Source: Chitinophaga deserti (GTDB lineage Bacteria; Bacteroidota; Bacteroidia; Chitinophagales; Chitinophagaceae). From it: a DNA stretch of 64,000 nt. Shown piece by piece: positions 8,596 through 18,061 of the stretch. The position numbers and the translations under genes are program-made. Location: positions 372,001 through 436,000 of the forward strand of contig NZ_QFFK01000005.1 in NCBI RefSeq assembly GCF_003149455.1, in the 5' to 3' direction. The notes beneath the pieces are model-generated. The model saw only the letters and a list, made by a program, of their open reading frames with translations. It was not told the DNA's origin and ran no database searches. Each line of letters starts with the position of its first letter. Position 1 is the first letter of the stretch.

Positions 8596-11427
8596 CTAGA
8601 AGAAGAAATCCATCATACGGTTACCATCCCTGCGGCGGTTGCTGGGGTTTTTAGCGCCGAACTTGTTGAAGTTATAGGTGAGCGACAGCATAAAGTACTG
8701 ATCCACCATATTGGTCCGGGTATCGAATGTACCCAGTTCGGAAACGGTGCGGCGGATGTTCGAGTTCTGATGGAAGATGTCGTAAGCATACAGCTTAACG
8801 TTGGCAGCCTTCTTCATGAATTCGTAACCCACTGCAGCATGGTAGAGGGCAATGCCCTTTTTGAAACCGGGAGCGATGTTGGCGTTGTAGTTATAGGAGA
8901 AATCGTTTTCCACAAAGAAGTTCTTGGGCCAGTACAGTGTACCGCCAACTGATACCCGCTGGGTGAAGTTGGTGGTTTTTACATTTGTACGGTTGTTGGT
9001 AACCTGGCTGTAGGAAGGGCGGTAGCCTACTGTCACGTCCAGCAGCTCTTTCCAGGAAAACGAAGTATTGAAATTGGGACTGACACTGAGGTTTTTACTG
9101 ATGTTTTTATACACTGCCGTATCGCCCCGCTTGTTGTTGATGTTCGAGAAGTTAACGTTGTTGGAATAGCTGACGAAACCACCCCCATTCACGCGGAACT
9201 GGTAATCTTTTTTCACTTTATTGTAGCTGGCATTCACATGGCCATTCATGTTATACGCACCGTTTACGTTGATGGTTTGGGTAGACTGGCTGCCGTTTGC
9301 ATTCACTTTAGTAATGGTGGAGAACTGATTGGTAGTAGGGCGGAAGCCAATATTGGAGAAGATGCCGTAGCCCTTGGGAGAAAACTTGTTGAAGTTGATC
9401 GAGAACATCTGTGAATAAGATGTTTTCAGATTCGGATTACCGATGCGTACGCTCAGCGGGTTGCTGTTATCTGGCACGGGCTGCATCTGTTCAATAGAAG
9501 GCTGCTGGGTATTACCGTTGTAGGAGAACGAGAGCTGTGCTTTATTCGGCAACGTATAGCTGATGCGGGTGTTAGGGTTGAAATTGGTTTGCTCCTGCCT
9601 GAACTCCCGCTTGTCGTAAAACGAAATGTTTTCAAGGGTATTATAGATCATACCACCGCCGATGGTAGCATGGAACGTCTTCTTCTTGTTACTGTACTGG
9701 AAGTTAAGGTTGGGTTGATGAGAGGTAGTTTTGTTATTGAACTTGTTGGAGTACAGGCTGTCGAGGTCGGAATAGCCTTTCAGGTCTTCATCGAAGTTGA
9801 AAGTTTCGCGGCGCGAGTTATTGATGTCATGTCGGAAGCTGTATCCGGCATTCAGTCTCCAATTGTCATTAATGGGGTGTACATAGGTGATGCCGGCTTC
9901 GTAGTTTTCCCTTTTAGCGGAAGTGATACTGCGCTGATCCAGTACGCTGGTAGAATCCAGCAGGTTATTGACGAAGAACTGCTGGTCGGAATAGTTGAAA
10001 GCATTGCCGGTATTGTCTCCGAAATTACCGTTCAGTCTTATGCCGATGCTTCTGCCTTTCTTGTTCAGGATGCGCATCACATTTACATCCATCCCGAAAT
10101 TGGTTTGCTCATCTCTGGAAATATTGCGGCCATTGCGTTCGTTCGCTTTATCTTCTAAATCCCGGAAGGTAGTTTCAATACTGCTGGTATTAGAACTCTG
10201 GCGGGTATTGTTGTACCGGGGATTGATGGTCATGGTGGTTACGGAGTCCAGCGCATATTCGAGGTTCAGGTTCAGGCTATGCGTCTGGTTACGGCTGTAG
10301 CCGTCGCGGTTGCCGAGGATGCTGCGGCCATCGTTATAGCGGTTCTCGGATATCGTGTTGAATTTTGAGTTGGTGTTGTTCCATTGGTAGCTGGTGTTCG
10401 ACTTCAGGTCTTTGGCCCATTCATCATTATAGTTCACGCCTGCCATGGAGGTGGTGCGGATACCATCGCCTCCGCCTCCGAAGCTCAGGCCATTTACGCT
10501 CATTCCTCCGCTGCCTCCCATGGATATGGACATGCCGCCACCCCGCATGGGATTTGCTGCTACCACTTCATTCATGGTAAAGCCCATCCTGTTGAGGTTG
10601 TTGGAGGAAGCGATGACGCTGATCTGGCGGGGCCCGTTGAAGAAACTGAGCATACCGCTGGCATCGTATCTTTCATCGGTACCATATCCTCCGGTGATCC
10701 TACCAAAAAGGCCCCTCTTCTTATCGGGCTTCAGGGTGAAGTTGATGGTTCTGTCTTCCCCGTCCTTTTCTATGCCCATTTTTGCTTCCTGCTTGGTTTT
10801 GGTGTCTACCACCTGCACCTTGTCCACGATGTGCGTAGGGAGGTTCTTAAGGGCGATTTTTGGGTCGTTCCCAAAGAACTCCCTGCCATCAACCAATATT
10901 CTTGAAACTGCCTTCCCGTTTACCGTGATCTTGCCTTCGGGGTCTATATCCACCCCGGGCAGCTTTTTCAGCAGCTCTTCCAGTACGGCGTTGGGCCGGG
11001 TCTTGAAGGCATCGGCGTTAAACTCAATCGTGTCTTTCCTGATACTGATCGGCGGCCGGTTACCTGCAATTTCTACCACACCCAGTTCCTTTGCTGCCAT
11101 TGCAAGAGGGATGCTCCCAAGGTCGGTACCACGGTCTGTTCCAAGGGTTTTAATCCAGGTGCGGTAGCCGGTGTAGGAAATAAGGATGCGGATGGGCTTG
11201 TTGGCGGGGAGGCCCGTTAAGCGGAATGCGCCTTTTTTGTCGGAAAGGGTATAAGTGATAAGACTACTGTCTTTAGGATCCTGGGCGGTAATGGTGGCCA
11301 TTTCCAGGAATTCTTTACTGGCGGAGTCCGCCACGGTGCCTTTCATCTCCGTTCGCTGCTGGGCGGTAGCAGCGGTGAAGCAAATCATACAGAGTGCGAT
11401 TGTCAGGAATAGATTTCTACGGTACAT
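8596..11427 (-). CDS. Outer-membrane beta-barrel protein with carboxypeptidase-like and plug domains (TonB-receptor-like)
   Basis: A 943-residue outer-membrane protein. A signal peptide (MYRRNLFLTIALCMICFTA) is followed by a carboxypeptidase-D regulatory-like domain (about 25-105), a plug-like region (RPNAVLEELLKKLPGVDIDP, RILVDGREFFGNDPKIALKN) and a long barrel ending in FFF. It belongs to the 'outer membrane beta-barrel family' group of Bacteroidota, related to TonB-dependent receptors but without a SusD partner. A Gly/Met/Ser-rich stretch (about 295-330, with GGGMSISMGGSGGMS) is an unusual loop. The start at 11427 opens the signal peptide; an in-frame ATG 60 nt upstream is less likely. The substrate is unknown. 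Confidence 0.88.
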   Translation of the reverse strand: MYRRNLFLTIALCMICFTAATAQQRTEMKGTVADSASKEFLEMATITAQDPKDSSLITYTLSDKKGAFRLTGLPANKPIRILISYTGYRTWIKTLGTDRGTDLGSIPLAMAAKELGVVEIAGNRPPISIRKDTIEFNADAFKTRPNAVLEELLKKLPGVDIDPEGKITVNGKAVSRILVDGREFFGNDPKIALKNLPTHIVDKVQVVDTKTKQEAKMGIEKDGEDRTINFTLKPDKKRGLFGRITGGYGTDERYDASGMLSFFNGPRQISVIASSNNLNRMGFTMNEVVAANPMRGGGMSISMGGSGGMSVNGLSFGGGGDGIRTTSMAGVNYNDEWAKDLKSNTSYQWNNTNSKFNTISENRYNDGRSILGNRDGYSRNQTHSLNLNLEYALDSVTTMTINPRYNNTRQSSNTSSIETTFRDLEDKANERNGRNISRDEQTNFGMDVNVMRILNKKGRSIGIRLNGNFGDNTGNAFNYSDQQFFVNNLLDSTSVLDQRSITSAKRENYEAGITYVHPINDNWRLNAGYSFRHDINNSRRETFNFDEDLKGYSDLDSLYSNKFNNKTTSHQPNLNFQYSNKKKTFHATIGGGMIYNTLENISFYDKREFRQEQTNFNPNTRISYTLPNKAQLSFSYNGNTQQPSIEQMQPVPDNSNPLSVRIGNPNLKTSYSQMFSINFNKFSPKGYGIFSNIGFRPTTNQFSTITKVNANGSQSTQTINVNGAYNMNGHVNASYNKVKKDYQFRVNGGGFVSYSNNVNFSNINNKRGDTAVYKNISKNLSVSPNFNTSFSWKELLDVTVGYRPSYSQVTNNRTNVKTTNFTQRVSVGGTLYWPKNFFVENDFSYNYNANIAPGFKKGIALYHAAVGYEFMKKAANVKLYAYDIFHQNSNIRRTVSELGTFDTRTNMVDQYFMLSLTYNFNKFGAKNPSNRRRDGNRMMDFFF

Positions 11428-11645
11428 CGGGAACAATTGGTTTCTAAGACAGCAAATTACGAAAGATTCGTAGATAAACGAATTCAATAGTTAAAAGATG
11501 CATGAACGGAAGAATTCCACACGCCAACGGCTGAAATTTATAAGTTGAGTTGATCATGATAAGAAGCTACACGGAAACTAGCCAAAGTTTAGCCTGAAAC
11601 AAGTAAGCGGGAAGGAAGGGGGGAAGTCAACATACTTGCGGACAT

Positions 11646-11693
11646 GGTACAAGAAGAAGGCGGCCCGGTCAGTAATTACTTACTGCCGGGCCG
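11646..11693 (-). terminator. Terminator downstream of gcvP
   Basis: A strong stem (CGGCCCGG and CCGGGCCG, extended by AGTAA/TTACT with one bulged base) lies 32 nt after the gcvP stop. It is followed on the minus strand by a T-rich run. The rest of 11428-11724 would hold the promoter of the outer-membrane protein gene; I see no clear -7 element in it. Confidence 0.7.
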
Positions 11694-11724
11694 CTCCTGG
11701 TATGATTCAATAAAGCGTTGCTGC

Positions 11725-14607
11725 TTATGCCTCGGCTTCTGCGTAGGAGCTGGTAGGCTCGCAGGTGCAGATGAGGTTACGGTCGCCGAAGGTGTTGTTC
11801 ACACGGGATACGGAAGGCCAGAACTTGCTGGTTTTCACGTATTCGAGCGGGAACGCGGCTGCCTGACGGCCGTAAGGGCGCGTCCATTCGTCGGCGGTAA
11901 TTACTGCCTGAGTATGGGGTGCATTTTTCAGCACGTTATTGGCTTTGTCTGCTTTACCTTCTTCCACGGCACGGATCTCTTCACGGATGGAGAGGAGGGC
12001 GTCGCAGAAACGGTCCAGCTCAGCTTTATCCTCGCTTTCCGTAGGCTCGATCATGATGGTGCCCGCAACGGGGAAGCTCATGGTAGGAGCGTGGAAGCCG
12101 TAGTCCATCAAACGCTTGGCCACATCTTCCGCTTCGATGCCTGCTGTGCCTTTGAAGGGGCGCAGGTCCACGATGAACTCGTGGGCGCAGGTACCGCTCA
12201 CGCCGGTGTACAGGATGTCGTACGCATTTTCGAGGCGCGCTTTCATGTAGTTGGCGTTGAGGATGGCGTATTCAGTTGCTTTCTTCACACCGGCACGGCC
12301 CAGGAGGCGGATGTAGGCGTAAGAGATGAGCAGGATGGATGCGCTGCCGAAAGGTGCTGCGGATACCGCGTGTGCCTGTTTGCTGCCGTTGCCTGTTGCC
12401 TGAAGGTCTACGTGACCGGGCAGGAACGGTGCGAGGTGCTTGGCCACGCAGATGGGGCCCATGCCGGGACCGCCGCCGCCATGAGGGATAGCGAAAGTCT
12501 TATGCAGGTTCAGGTGACAAACGTCGGCTCCGATGAGTCCGGGGGCGGTGAGGCCTACCTGTGCGTTCATGTTGGCGCCGTCCATATATACCTGTCCGCC
12601 GTTGTCGTGGATGATCTGGCAGATCTCCTTCACGCTTTCCTCATACACACCGTAGGTGGAAGGGTAGGTGATCATAACACCGGCGAGGTTGTCTTTGTGT
12701 TGTTCCGCTTTGGCTTTGAGGTCGGCCACATCGATGTAACCGTTCTCCAGTGCCTTTACGATTACCACTTTGTAGCCTGCCATTACAGCGGAGGCGGGGT
12801 TGGTACCGTGTGCGGAGATGGGGATGAGGATCACGTTGCGGTGCGATTCGCCACGGCTGATGTGGTAGTTGCGGATGGCGAGGAGCCCGGCGTATTCACC
12901 CTGTGCGCCGGAGTTAGGCTGCAGGGAGCATGCGTCGAACGCAGTGATTTTGCAAAGGTAATCGCTCAGTTCCTGAACGATCTGGAGGTAACCGCCTGCC
13001 TGATCGGTAGGGGCGAAGGGGTGCATTTTGCTCCAGTGGCTCCAGCTCAGGGGGATCATTTCGGTAGCAGCATTCAGTTTCATGGTGCAGGAACCGAGGG
13101 AGATCATGGAAGTGTTCAGCGAAAGGTCTTTATTCTCCAGCCATTTGATGTAGCGCATCATTTCTGTTTCGCTGTGGTGGCTGTTGAATACAGGGTGCGT
13201 CAGGAAGAAGCTGGTACGCTGCAGGCTGGCGGGGATACCGCTGGCCGCGCTTTCCACTTCTGCTTCCGTGAGCTTGCCTGCGCCGAATACAGCGAGGATA
13301 GCGTTGGCGTCATCTACCGAAGTAGTTTCATCCACAGAAATACCCAGCTGTGTGGCGGATACTTTCCGGAAGTTGATACCGGCTGCATTTGCTTTTGTAT
13401 GCAGTGCGGCGGCGTCAGTTACAGAAAGGGTAATGGTATCGAAGTGACCGCTGTTCACCGCCTGTACGCCTGCTGCAGCCAGTTTGGCTTTCAGGGCGGA
13501 GGTGATCAGGGATGCTTTAAGGGCGATTCTTTTCAGTCCTTCCGGGCCATGGAACACGGCGTACATGGCAGCCATGTTAGCGAGGAGGGCCTGGGCGGTA
13601 CAGATATTGGAAGTAGCTTTTTCGCGTTTGATGTGCTGTTCACGGGTCTGGAGCGCCATACGGAGGGCACGCTGGTTCTGTGCATCCACGCTCACGCCGA
13701 TGATACGGCCGGGGAGGGCACGCTTGAACTCTTCTTTAGTGGAGAAGAAAGCAGCGTGAGGGCCGCCGAAACCTAAGGGAACACCAAAACGCTGTGCGCT
13801 GCCCATAGCGGCATCGGCTCCCAGCTCACCGGGAGGGGTGAGGAGGGTAAGCGCCAGCAGGTCGGTAGCCATGGCTACGAAAGCGCCGGTAGCGTGTACG
13901 TTGTCGATGAAAGTACGGTAGTCTGCCACGGTGCCTTCTGCGCCGGGGTACTGCACGAGGGCGCCGAAGTAAGTTTCGTCGATGGCTGCGGTTTCGTAGT
14001 TACCGAATACCACTTCGATGTTCAGCGGCATGGCGCGGGTGAGCACCACGTCTTTCGTTTGAGGCATTACGCGCTCGTCTACGAAAAATTTACCACGGCT
14101 GATATTTTCATGATCCTTGTTCAGTGCGTTGAAGAACATCGTCATTGCTTCTGCCGCGGCGGTAGATTCGTCGAGCAGGGAGGCATTTGCGATGGGGAGG
14201 CCGGTAAGGTCGCTCACCATGGTCTGGAAGTTCAGGAGGCTTTCCAGACGGCCCTGGCTGATTTCAGCCTGGTAGGGGGTGTACTGGGTATACCATCCCG
14301 GATTCTCGAAGATGTTGCGTAAGATCACGCTGGGCGTGATGGTGTCGTAATACCCCTGACCAATGTAATTCTTGAATACCTTGTTTTTCAGCGAGATATC
14401 TTTCAGCATTCCCAGGTAAGCATGCTCGCTCATCCCTTCGGGGATAGCCAGCTCATGCTGCATCCGGATCGATGCGGGCACCGTTTTGCCCGTCAGTTCA
14501 TCCAACGTTCCGATTCCAATCTTTTCGAGCATTGCACGGGTTTCCGCATCATTGGGCCCGATGTGGCGGCCAATGAATTCATGCTTGAATGTATTCAATA
14601 AATTCAT
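11725..14607 (-). CDS. gcvP: Glycine dehydrogenase (decarboxylating), P protein of the glycine cleavage system
   Basis: A 960-residue, full-length single-chain P protein. It decarboxylates glycine using PLP and transfers the aminomethyl group to the lipoyl arm of GcvH. The N-terminus has the expected [12 protein letters not shown]. The PLP lysine is in [20 protein letters not shown] at around residue 700. Other family landmarks are [23 protein letters not shown] and [12 protein letters not shown]. The length matches E. coli GcvP (957). gcvT and gcvH are not adjacent, as is common in this phylum. It is transcribed alone and ends at a strong hairpin. Confidence 0.98.
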   Translation of the reverse strand: MNLLNTFKHEFIGRHIGPNDAETRAMLEKIGIGTLDELTGKTVPASIRMQHELAIPEGMSEHAYLGMLKDISLKNKVFKNYIGQGYYDTITPSVILRNIFENPGWYTQYTPYQAEISQGRLESLLNFQTMVSDLTGLPIANASLLDESTAAAEAMTMFFNALNKDHENISRGKFFVDERVMPQTKDVVLTRAMPLNIEVVFGNYETAAIDETYFGALVQYPGAEGTVADYRTFIDNVHATGAFVAMATDLLALTLLTPPGELGADAAMGSAQRFGVPLGFGGPHAAFFSTKEEFKRALPGRIIGVSVDAQNQRALRMALQTREQHIKREKATSNICTAQALLANMAAMYAVFHGPEGLKRIALKASLITSALKAKLAAAGVQAVNSGHFDTITLSVTDAAALHTKANAAGINFRKVSATQLGISVDETTSVDDANAILAVFGAGKLTEAEVESAASGIPASLQRTSFFLTHPVFNSHHSETEMMRYIKWLENKDLSLNTSMISLGSCTMKLNAATEMIPLSWSHWSKMHPFAPTDQAGGYLQIVQELSDYLCKITAFDACSLQPNSGAQGEYAGLLAIRNYHISRGESHRNVILIPISAHGTNPASAVMAGYKVVIVKALENGYIDVADLKAKAEQHKDNLAGVMITYPSTYGVYEESVKEICQIIHDNGGQVYMDGANMNAQVGLTAPGLIGADVCHLNLHKTFAIPHGGGGPGMGPICVAKHLAPFLPGHVDLQATGNGSKQAHAVSAAPFGSASILLISYAYIRLLGRAGVKKATEYAILNANYMKARLENAYDILYTGVSGTCAHEFIVDLRPFKGTAGIEAEDVAKRLMDYGFHAPTMSFPVAGTIMIEPTESEDKAELDRFCDALLSIREEIRAVEEGKADKANNVLKNAPHTQAVITADEWTRPYGRQAAAFPLEYVKTSKFWPSVSRVNNTFGDRNLICTCEPTSSYAEAEA

Positions 14608-14759
14608 GATGTAAGCAGGTATTAATTGAAAGAATGCGCAAAGCTATGATGTTTTTCCACAATGGCCAAAACGGGCACTCTACAGGGGATACAGGACTGA
14701 TATAAGCGGGTTGTTTCAACGGTTGTTTGTCACAGAATTTTCATCCCGCAGGATTATCC

Positions 14760-14767
14760 TATTTTTG
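14760..14767 (+). promoter_or_regulatory. Bacteroidota -7 element TATTTTTG
   Basis: An exact TAnnTTTG match 15 nt before the start at 14783, implying a very short leader. It lies inside a longer reading frame beginning at 14711, which supports the shorter gene model. Confidence 0.5.
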
Positions 14768-14782
14768 CGGCAAATACCGTCA

Positions 14783-15274
14783 ATGTCAGTAAGCCTCACC
14801 GATTGGGAGAAAAGAGCAAAAGAACAGCAGAAACCGAACAAACAGTTTTTGCAGAAAATGCAAACGCGTAAAGGGAAAGGTGTGGAAAAGCACCTGCCCG
14901 GCTTACATGATGAAGCCTTTTCGCAGATCGACTGCCTCTCCTGCGCAGGCTGCTGCAAGTCTATCAGTCCCCGGTTCAAAACCCCGGATATCAAGCGCAT
15001 TTCCAAACACCTCGGCCTCCGCGAGTCCATATTCATCGAAACATACCTCCGGCTGGATGAAGACGGGGATTATGTGATGAAACGCAGCCCCTGCGCATTC
15101 CTGGGGGAAGATAATTACTGCAGTATTTATGATGTGCGCCCGGGCGACTGCCACAATTACCCGTATACCGACAGCTACGAGTTCCTCAAGCGGCCCAACA
15201 CCACGCTGCTGAACAGCACGATCTGCCCGGCCGTGTTCTACGTGCTGGAACGGCTGAAATCCATTATTAAATAA
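14783..15274 (+). CDS. YkgJ-family cysteine-cluster protein
   Basis: A 163-residue cytoplasmic protein of the YkgJ-type Zn/Fe-chelating family (UPF0153-like). The signature is CLSCAGCC near residue 53, then SPCAFLGEDNYCSIYDVRPGD and CHNYP, plus a late Cys in STICPAV; these Cys would bind a metal or Fe-S cluster. The N-terminal 45 residues are Lys/Gln-rich and probably helical. The biochemical role of the family is not established. It converges on the MFS gene with only 7 nt between stops. Confidence 0.88.
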   Translation: MSVSLTDWEKRAKEQQKPNKQFLQKMQTRKGKGVEKHLPGLHDEAFSQIDCLSCAGCCKSISPRFKTPDIKRISKHLGLRESIFIETYLRLDEDGDYVMKRSPCAFLGEDNYCSIYDVRPGDCHNYPYTDSYEFLKRPNTTLLNSTICPAVFYVLERLKSIIK

Positions 15275-15281
15275 GGAAAGG

Positions 15282-16565
15282 TTACGCTTTCAGATCCAGC
15301 TTGCGCATAGCGGGGGAGATGATGTAGGTGGTGATAACGATGCCCAGCGTCATGCATCCGCCGAATACAACAGAGCCTACCGGGCCCATGATCCTTGCTG
15401 CCACACCGCTCTCGAACGATCCCAGCTCGTTACTGGAACCGATGAAGATGGAGCTGACGGAAGATACCCGTCCGCGCATATCGTCGGGCGTTTTGAGCTG
15501 CAGGATGGTTTGACGGATGATCACGCTGATACCGTCCAGCATACCGCTGCCGAAGAGTGCGGCTAAAGAAAGCAGGAAGTTTTTGGATATGCCGAACAGG
15601 ATGATGCACAGCCCGAATCCGAATACGGCTGCCAGCAGTTTAATACCAGCCCGGGTTACGATGGGTTTGTGGGCCAGTACCATCACGGTAAGGAAAGCGC
15701 CTATGGCAGGGGCGGCACGGAGGGCGCCGAAGCCTTCTGGCCCTACTTTCAGGATATCGTTGGCGTAAATGGTGATCATGGCTACCGAGCCGCCGAAGAG
15801 TACGGCGAACATATCGAGGGTCATGGCGTTGAGGAGCACTTTCGTGTCCCATACAAACTTCAATCCTTTGGTGAGGCGTTCCTTCACCGATTCTCCCATT
15901 TCTTTATAATGTACCGGCTTCCGGGAAATCTGCAGGATGCAATAGAATGCTACGAGTATCCATGCCAGTACGAGGAGCATAGACCAGTGTACGCCGAAAG
16001 CGGCAATGCAGAGTCCGCCCAAGGCCGGACCGGCAATGGCGCCTATCTGCCATGCGGAAGTGCTCCAGGTGGTGGCGTTGATGTAAAGGCTGCGCGGTAC
16101 GAGCAGGCCGAGGAGGGAGAAGTTGCTGGGGCTTACAAAGGCGCGGATCACGCCGCCGCAGCAAACGAGGAAGTATATGGATATGAGCACCCATGATTTG
16201 GGGACGCCCTGCATGAGATCATCCCAGGTAAGGAGGAATAACCCTGTGCCCACTACGATGTATCCTGCGAGGCATTTCAGTACCATGCCGCGTTTCTCTT
16301 TCTTGTCTACGATATTACCGGCGAAGAGCGCCAGGCAAAAGGCGGGAATGAACTCTGCCAGCCCTATAAGGCCCAGGTTCAGGGGATCGCGGGTGAGCAT
16401 GTACACTTTCCATTCTATGATGGCGAACTGCATGGCCAGCGCGAATATGAGCGCGAAACGTATGACCAGGAAGTACCTGAATTCTGTGTTCCTTAACGAT
16501 GCGTAAGGGTCGTTCCGGGGTATGGCAACATCATCCAAGCGATACGGTTTTTTATTCCGTGCCAA
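15282..16565 (-). CDS. MFS transporter, EntS/MFS_3-like exporter
   Basis: A 427-residue inner-membrane protein with about 12 hydrophobic segments. The loop between helices 2 and 3 reads GNIVDKKEKRGMV, a variant of the MFS motif A (GxLaDrxGrrk). Proteins with this layout belong to the enterobactin-exporter-like MFS_3 group, proton-driven drug or siderophore exporters. The 30-residue hydrophilic N-terminus (MARNKKPYRLDDVAIPRNDP) is cytoplasmic. No siderophore or resistance genes adjoin it, so the cargo is unknown. Confidence 0.9.
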   Translation of the reverse strand: MARNKKPYRLDDVAIPRNDPYASLRNTEFRYFLVIRFALIFALAMQFAIIEWKVYMLTRDPLNLGLIGLAEFIPAFCLALFAGNIVDKKEKRGMVLKCLAGYIVVGTGLFLLTWDDLMQGVPKSWVLISIYFLVCCGGVIRAFVSPSNFSLLGLLVPRSLYINATTWSTSAWQIGAIAGPALGGLCIAAFGVHWSMLLVLAWILVAFYCILQISRKPVHYKEMGESVKERLTKGLKFVWDTKVLLNAMTLDMFAVLFGGSVAMITIYANDILKVGPEGFGALRAAPAIGAFLTVMVLAHKPIVTRAGIKLLAAVFGFGLCIILFGISKNFLLSLAALFGSGMLDGISVIIRQTILQLKTPDDMRGRVSSVSSIFIGSSNELGSFESGVAARIMGPVGSVVFGGCMTLGIVITTYIISPAMRKLDLKA

Positions 16566-16669
16566 AGGTAAGCGTTTCCGGTTAAAAGCTTTTCCTTCCC
16601 TTCCTTCAGAATTTTAGCAAACGATTGACGGGAAGCATTATTTTTATCCGTCTAAAATTCCATGAAAGT

Positions 16670-17851
16670 ATGAAGCTAGTAACATCGTTTTTTTCAGGTG
16701 TGCTGACGATCTGTGCCCTTAATGCTTCCGCACAGGAGGTAAAGCTGCAACTGGTGACCGACCAGGTGCAGTCGCCCGTGTGCATGGCTGTGCCGGGCGA
16801 CGGGTCCAACCGCCAGTTTGTTCTCCAGAAAGAAGGCCGCGTATGGATCATCCAGAACGGCAAACTCCTCGCCGAACCGTTTATCGACGTAAGTGCCGAT
16901 ATGGTGAAAGTGAACCCCGCCTATGATGAAAGGGGCCTGCTGGGCATGGCTTTCCATCCCCGGTTCAAACACAACGGGAAGTTCTATCTCTATTACAGCG
17001 CACCGGTCGCCAACCCGGTAAAAGGAAAAGTGAACCACAAGTCCGTGGTTGCGGAATACCGGGTAACCAAATCTTCCGGCAATATTGCCAGTGCTTCCAC
17101 CAAACGTGTGGTAATTGAATTCGACCAGCCGGAAAGCAACCATAACGGCGGCGATATCATCTTCGGCCGCGATGGCCTGCTGTACATTGCTTCGGGCGAT
17201 GGCGGCGGCGGTGGCGATAAGCACGGTACAATTGGTAACGGGCAGGACCTGACCAACCTGCTGGGGAAGATTCTCCGCATTGATGTAGACGGCTCGCCGT
17301 ACAGGATACCGGCAGATAATCCATTTGTTAAAACAGCAGGAGCCAAAGGAGAGATTTGGGCGTATGGCCTTCGTAATCCGTGGCGTATTTCGTTTGACAA
17401 AGTGACCGGACGCCTGTTTGCCGGAGATGTGGGGCAGAACAAGTATGAGGAAGTGGATATCGTGACCAAAGGCGGTAATTACGGCTGGCGGATCATGGAA
17501 GGGTACCACGAGTTCAATGTTCCCGCCGGGGCCGATAAGTCTAAACTTATTGAGCCTATCCATGAATACGACCATAGCGACGGAATCAGCATTGCCGGCG
17601 GATACATCTATCGTGGCAAAGCCTTGCCGGCGCTTACCGGGAAGTACATTTTCGGGGATTACAACGGTAAAACCTGGACCCTTACGCAGCAGGGGCAAAA
17701 GTGGACCCGGCAGGATCTGCAGTTTGCCAATAAACCAGCAGGTAACCTGCAGCTGTTAAGCTTTGGCCAGGACGAGGCCGGTGAAATATACCTGCTCGTG
17801 ACAATTGCGGGAACTTCCAATAAAGGCGGAGTTTACAAGCTGGTAAAATAG
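16670..17851 (+). CDS. Secreted PQQ-dependent sugar dehydrogenase-like protein (GSDH family)
   Basis: A 393-residue exported six-bladed beta-propeller of the glucose/sorbosone dehydrogenase family. The signal peptide is MKLVTSFFSGVLTICALNASA. Family landmarks are DERGLLGMAFHPRFKHNG, SNHNGGDIIFGRDGLLYIA with the catalytic-type His, GDGGGGGDKHG (Ca/PQQ-binding loop region), GLRNPWRISFD and GDVGQNKYEEVD. Soluble enzymes of this family oxidise sugars with PQQ; many Bacteroidota members are untested and PQQ synthesis genes are not in the window. The start at 16670 opens the signal peptide. Confidence 0.9.
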   Translation: MKLVTSFFSGVLTICALNASAQEVKLQLVTDQVQSPVCMAVPGDGSNRQFVLQKEGRVWIIQNGKLLAEPFIDVSADMVKVNPAYDERGLLGMAFHPRFKHNGKFYLYYSAPVANPVKGKVNHKSVVAEYRVTKSSGNIASASTKRVVIEFDQPESNHNGGDIIFGRDGLLYIASGDGGGGGDKHGTIGNGQDLTNLLGKILRIDVDGSPYRIPADNPFVKTAGAKGEIWAYGLRNPWRISFDKVTGRLFAGDVGQNKYEEVDIVTKGGNYGWRIMEGYHEFNVPAGADKSKLIEPIHEYDHSDGISIAGGYIYRGKALPALTGKYIFGDYNGKTWTLTQQGQKWTRQDLQFANKPAGNLQLLSFGQDEAGEIYLLVTIAGTSNKGGVYKLVK

Positions 17852-17861
17852 GACGAACCTG

Positions 17862-17914
17862 CCATTCCGGCTTATCAATGGCGGAGCTGGCAGGCCAGCG
17901 GTAAGCCGGAATGG
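17862..17914 (+). terminator. Long hairpin after the sugar dehydrogenase gene
   Basis: A 13-bp perfect outer stem (CCATTCCGGCTTA at 17862-17874 with TAAGCCGGAATGG at 17902-17914) encloses a second small stem (GCTGGC/GCCAGC, 17886-17899). A T5 run follows 14 nt later. It fits an intrinsic terminator, or a structured processing element before the protease gene. Confidence 0.6.
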
Positions 17915-18061
17915 TATATTGCACGGTTTTTGACTGAAAGAATATGTTAAAACGAATACAGGCCCTTATTACACTGAGAATTAGGCTTATATTTGGTTAG
18001 AGAATCCACAGGCGGCCTTGTGCCGTCTGATTTTGAAAATATCCGTAATAGATACAGGGTT

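Noticed and set aside
11644..13776. A 710-codon open frame on the plus strand over gcvP
   Set aside because: gcvP is full length with all its motifs. The antisense frame is a by-product of codon bias.
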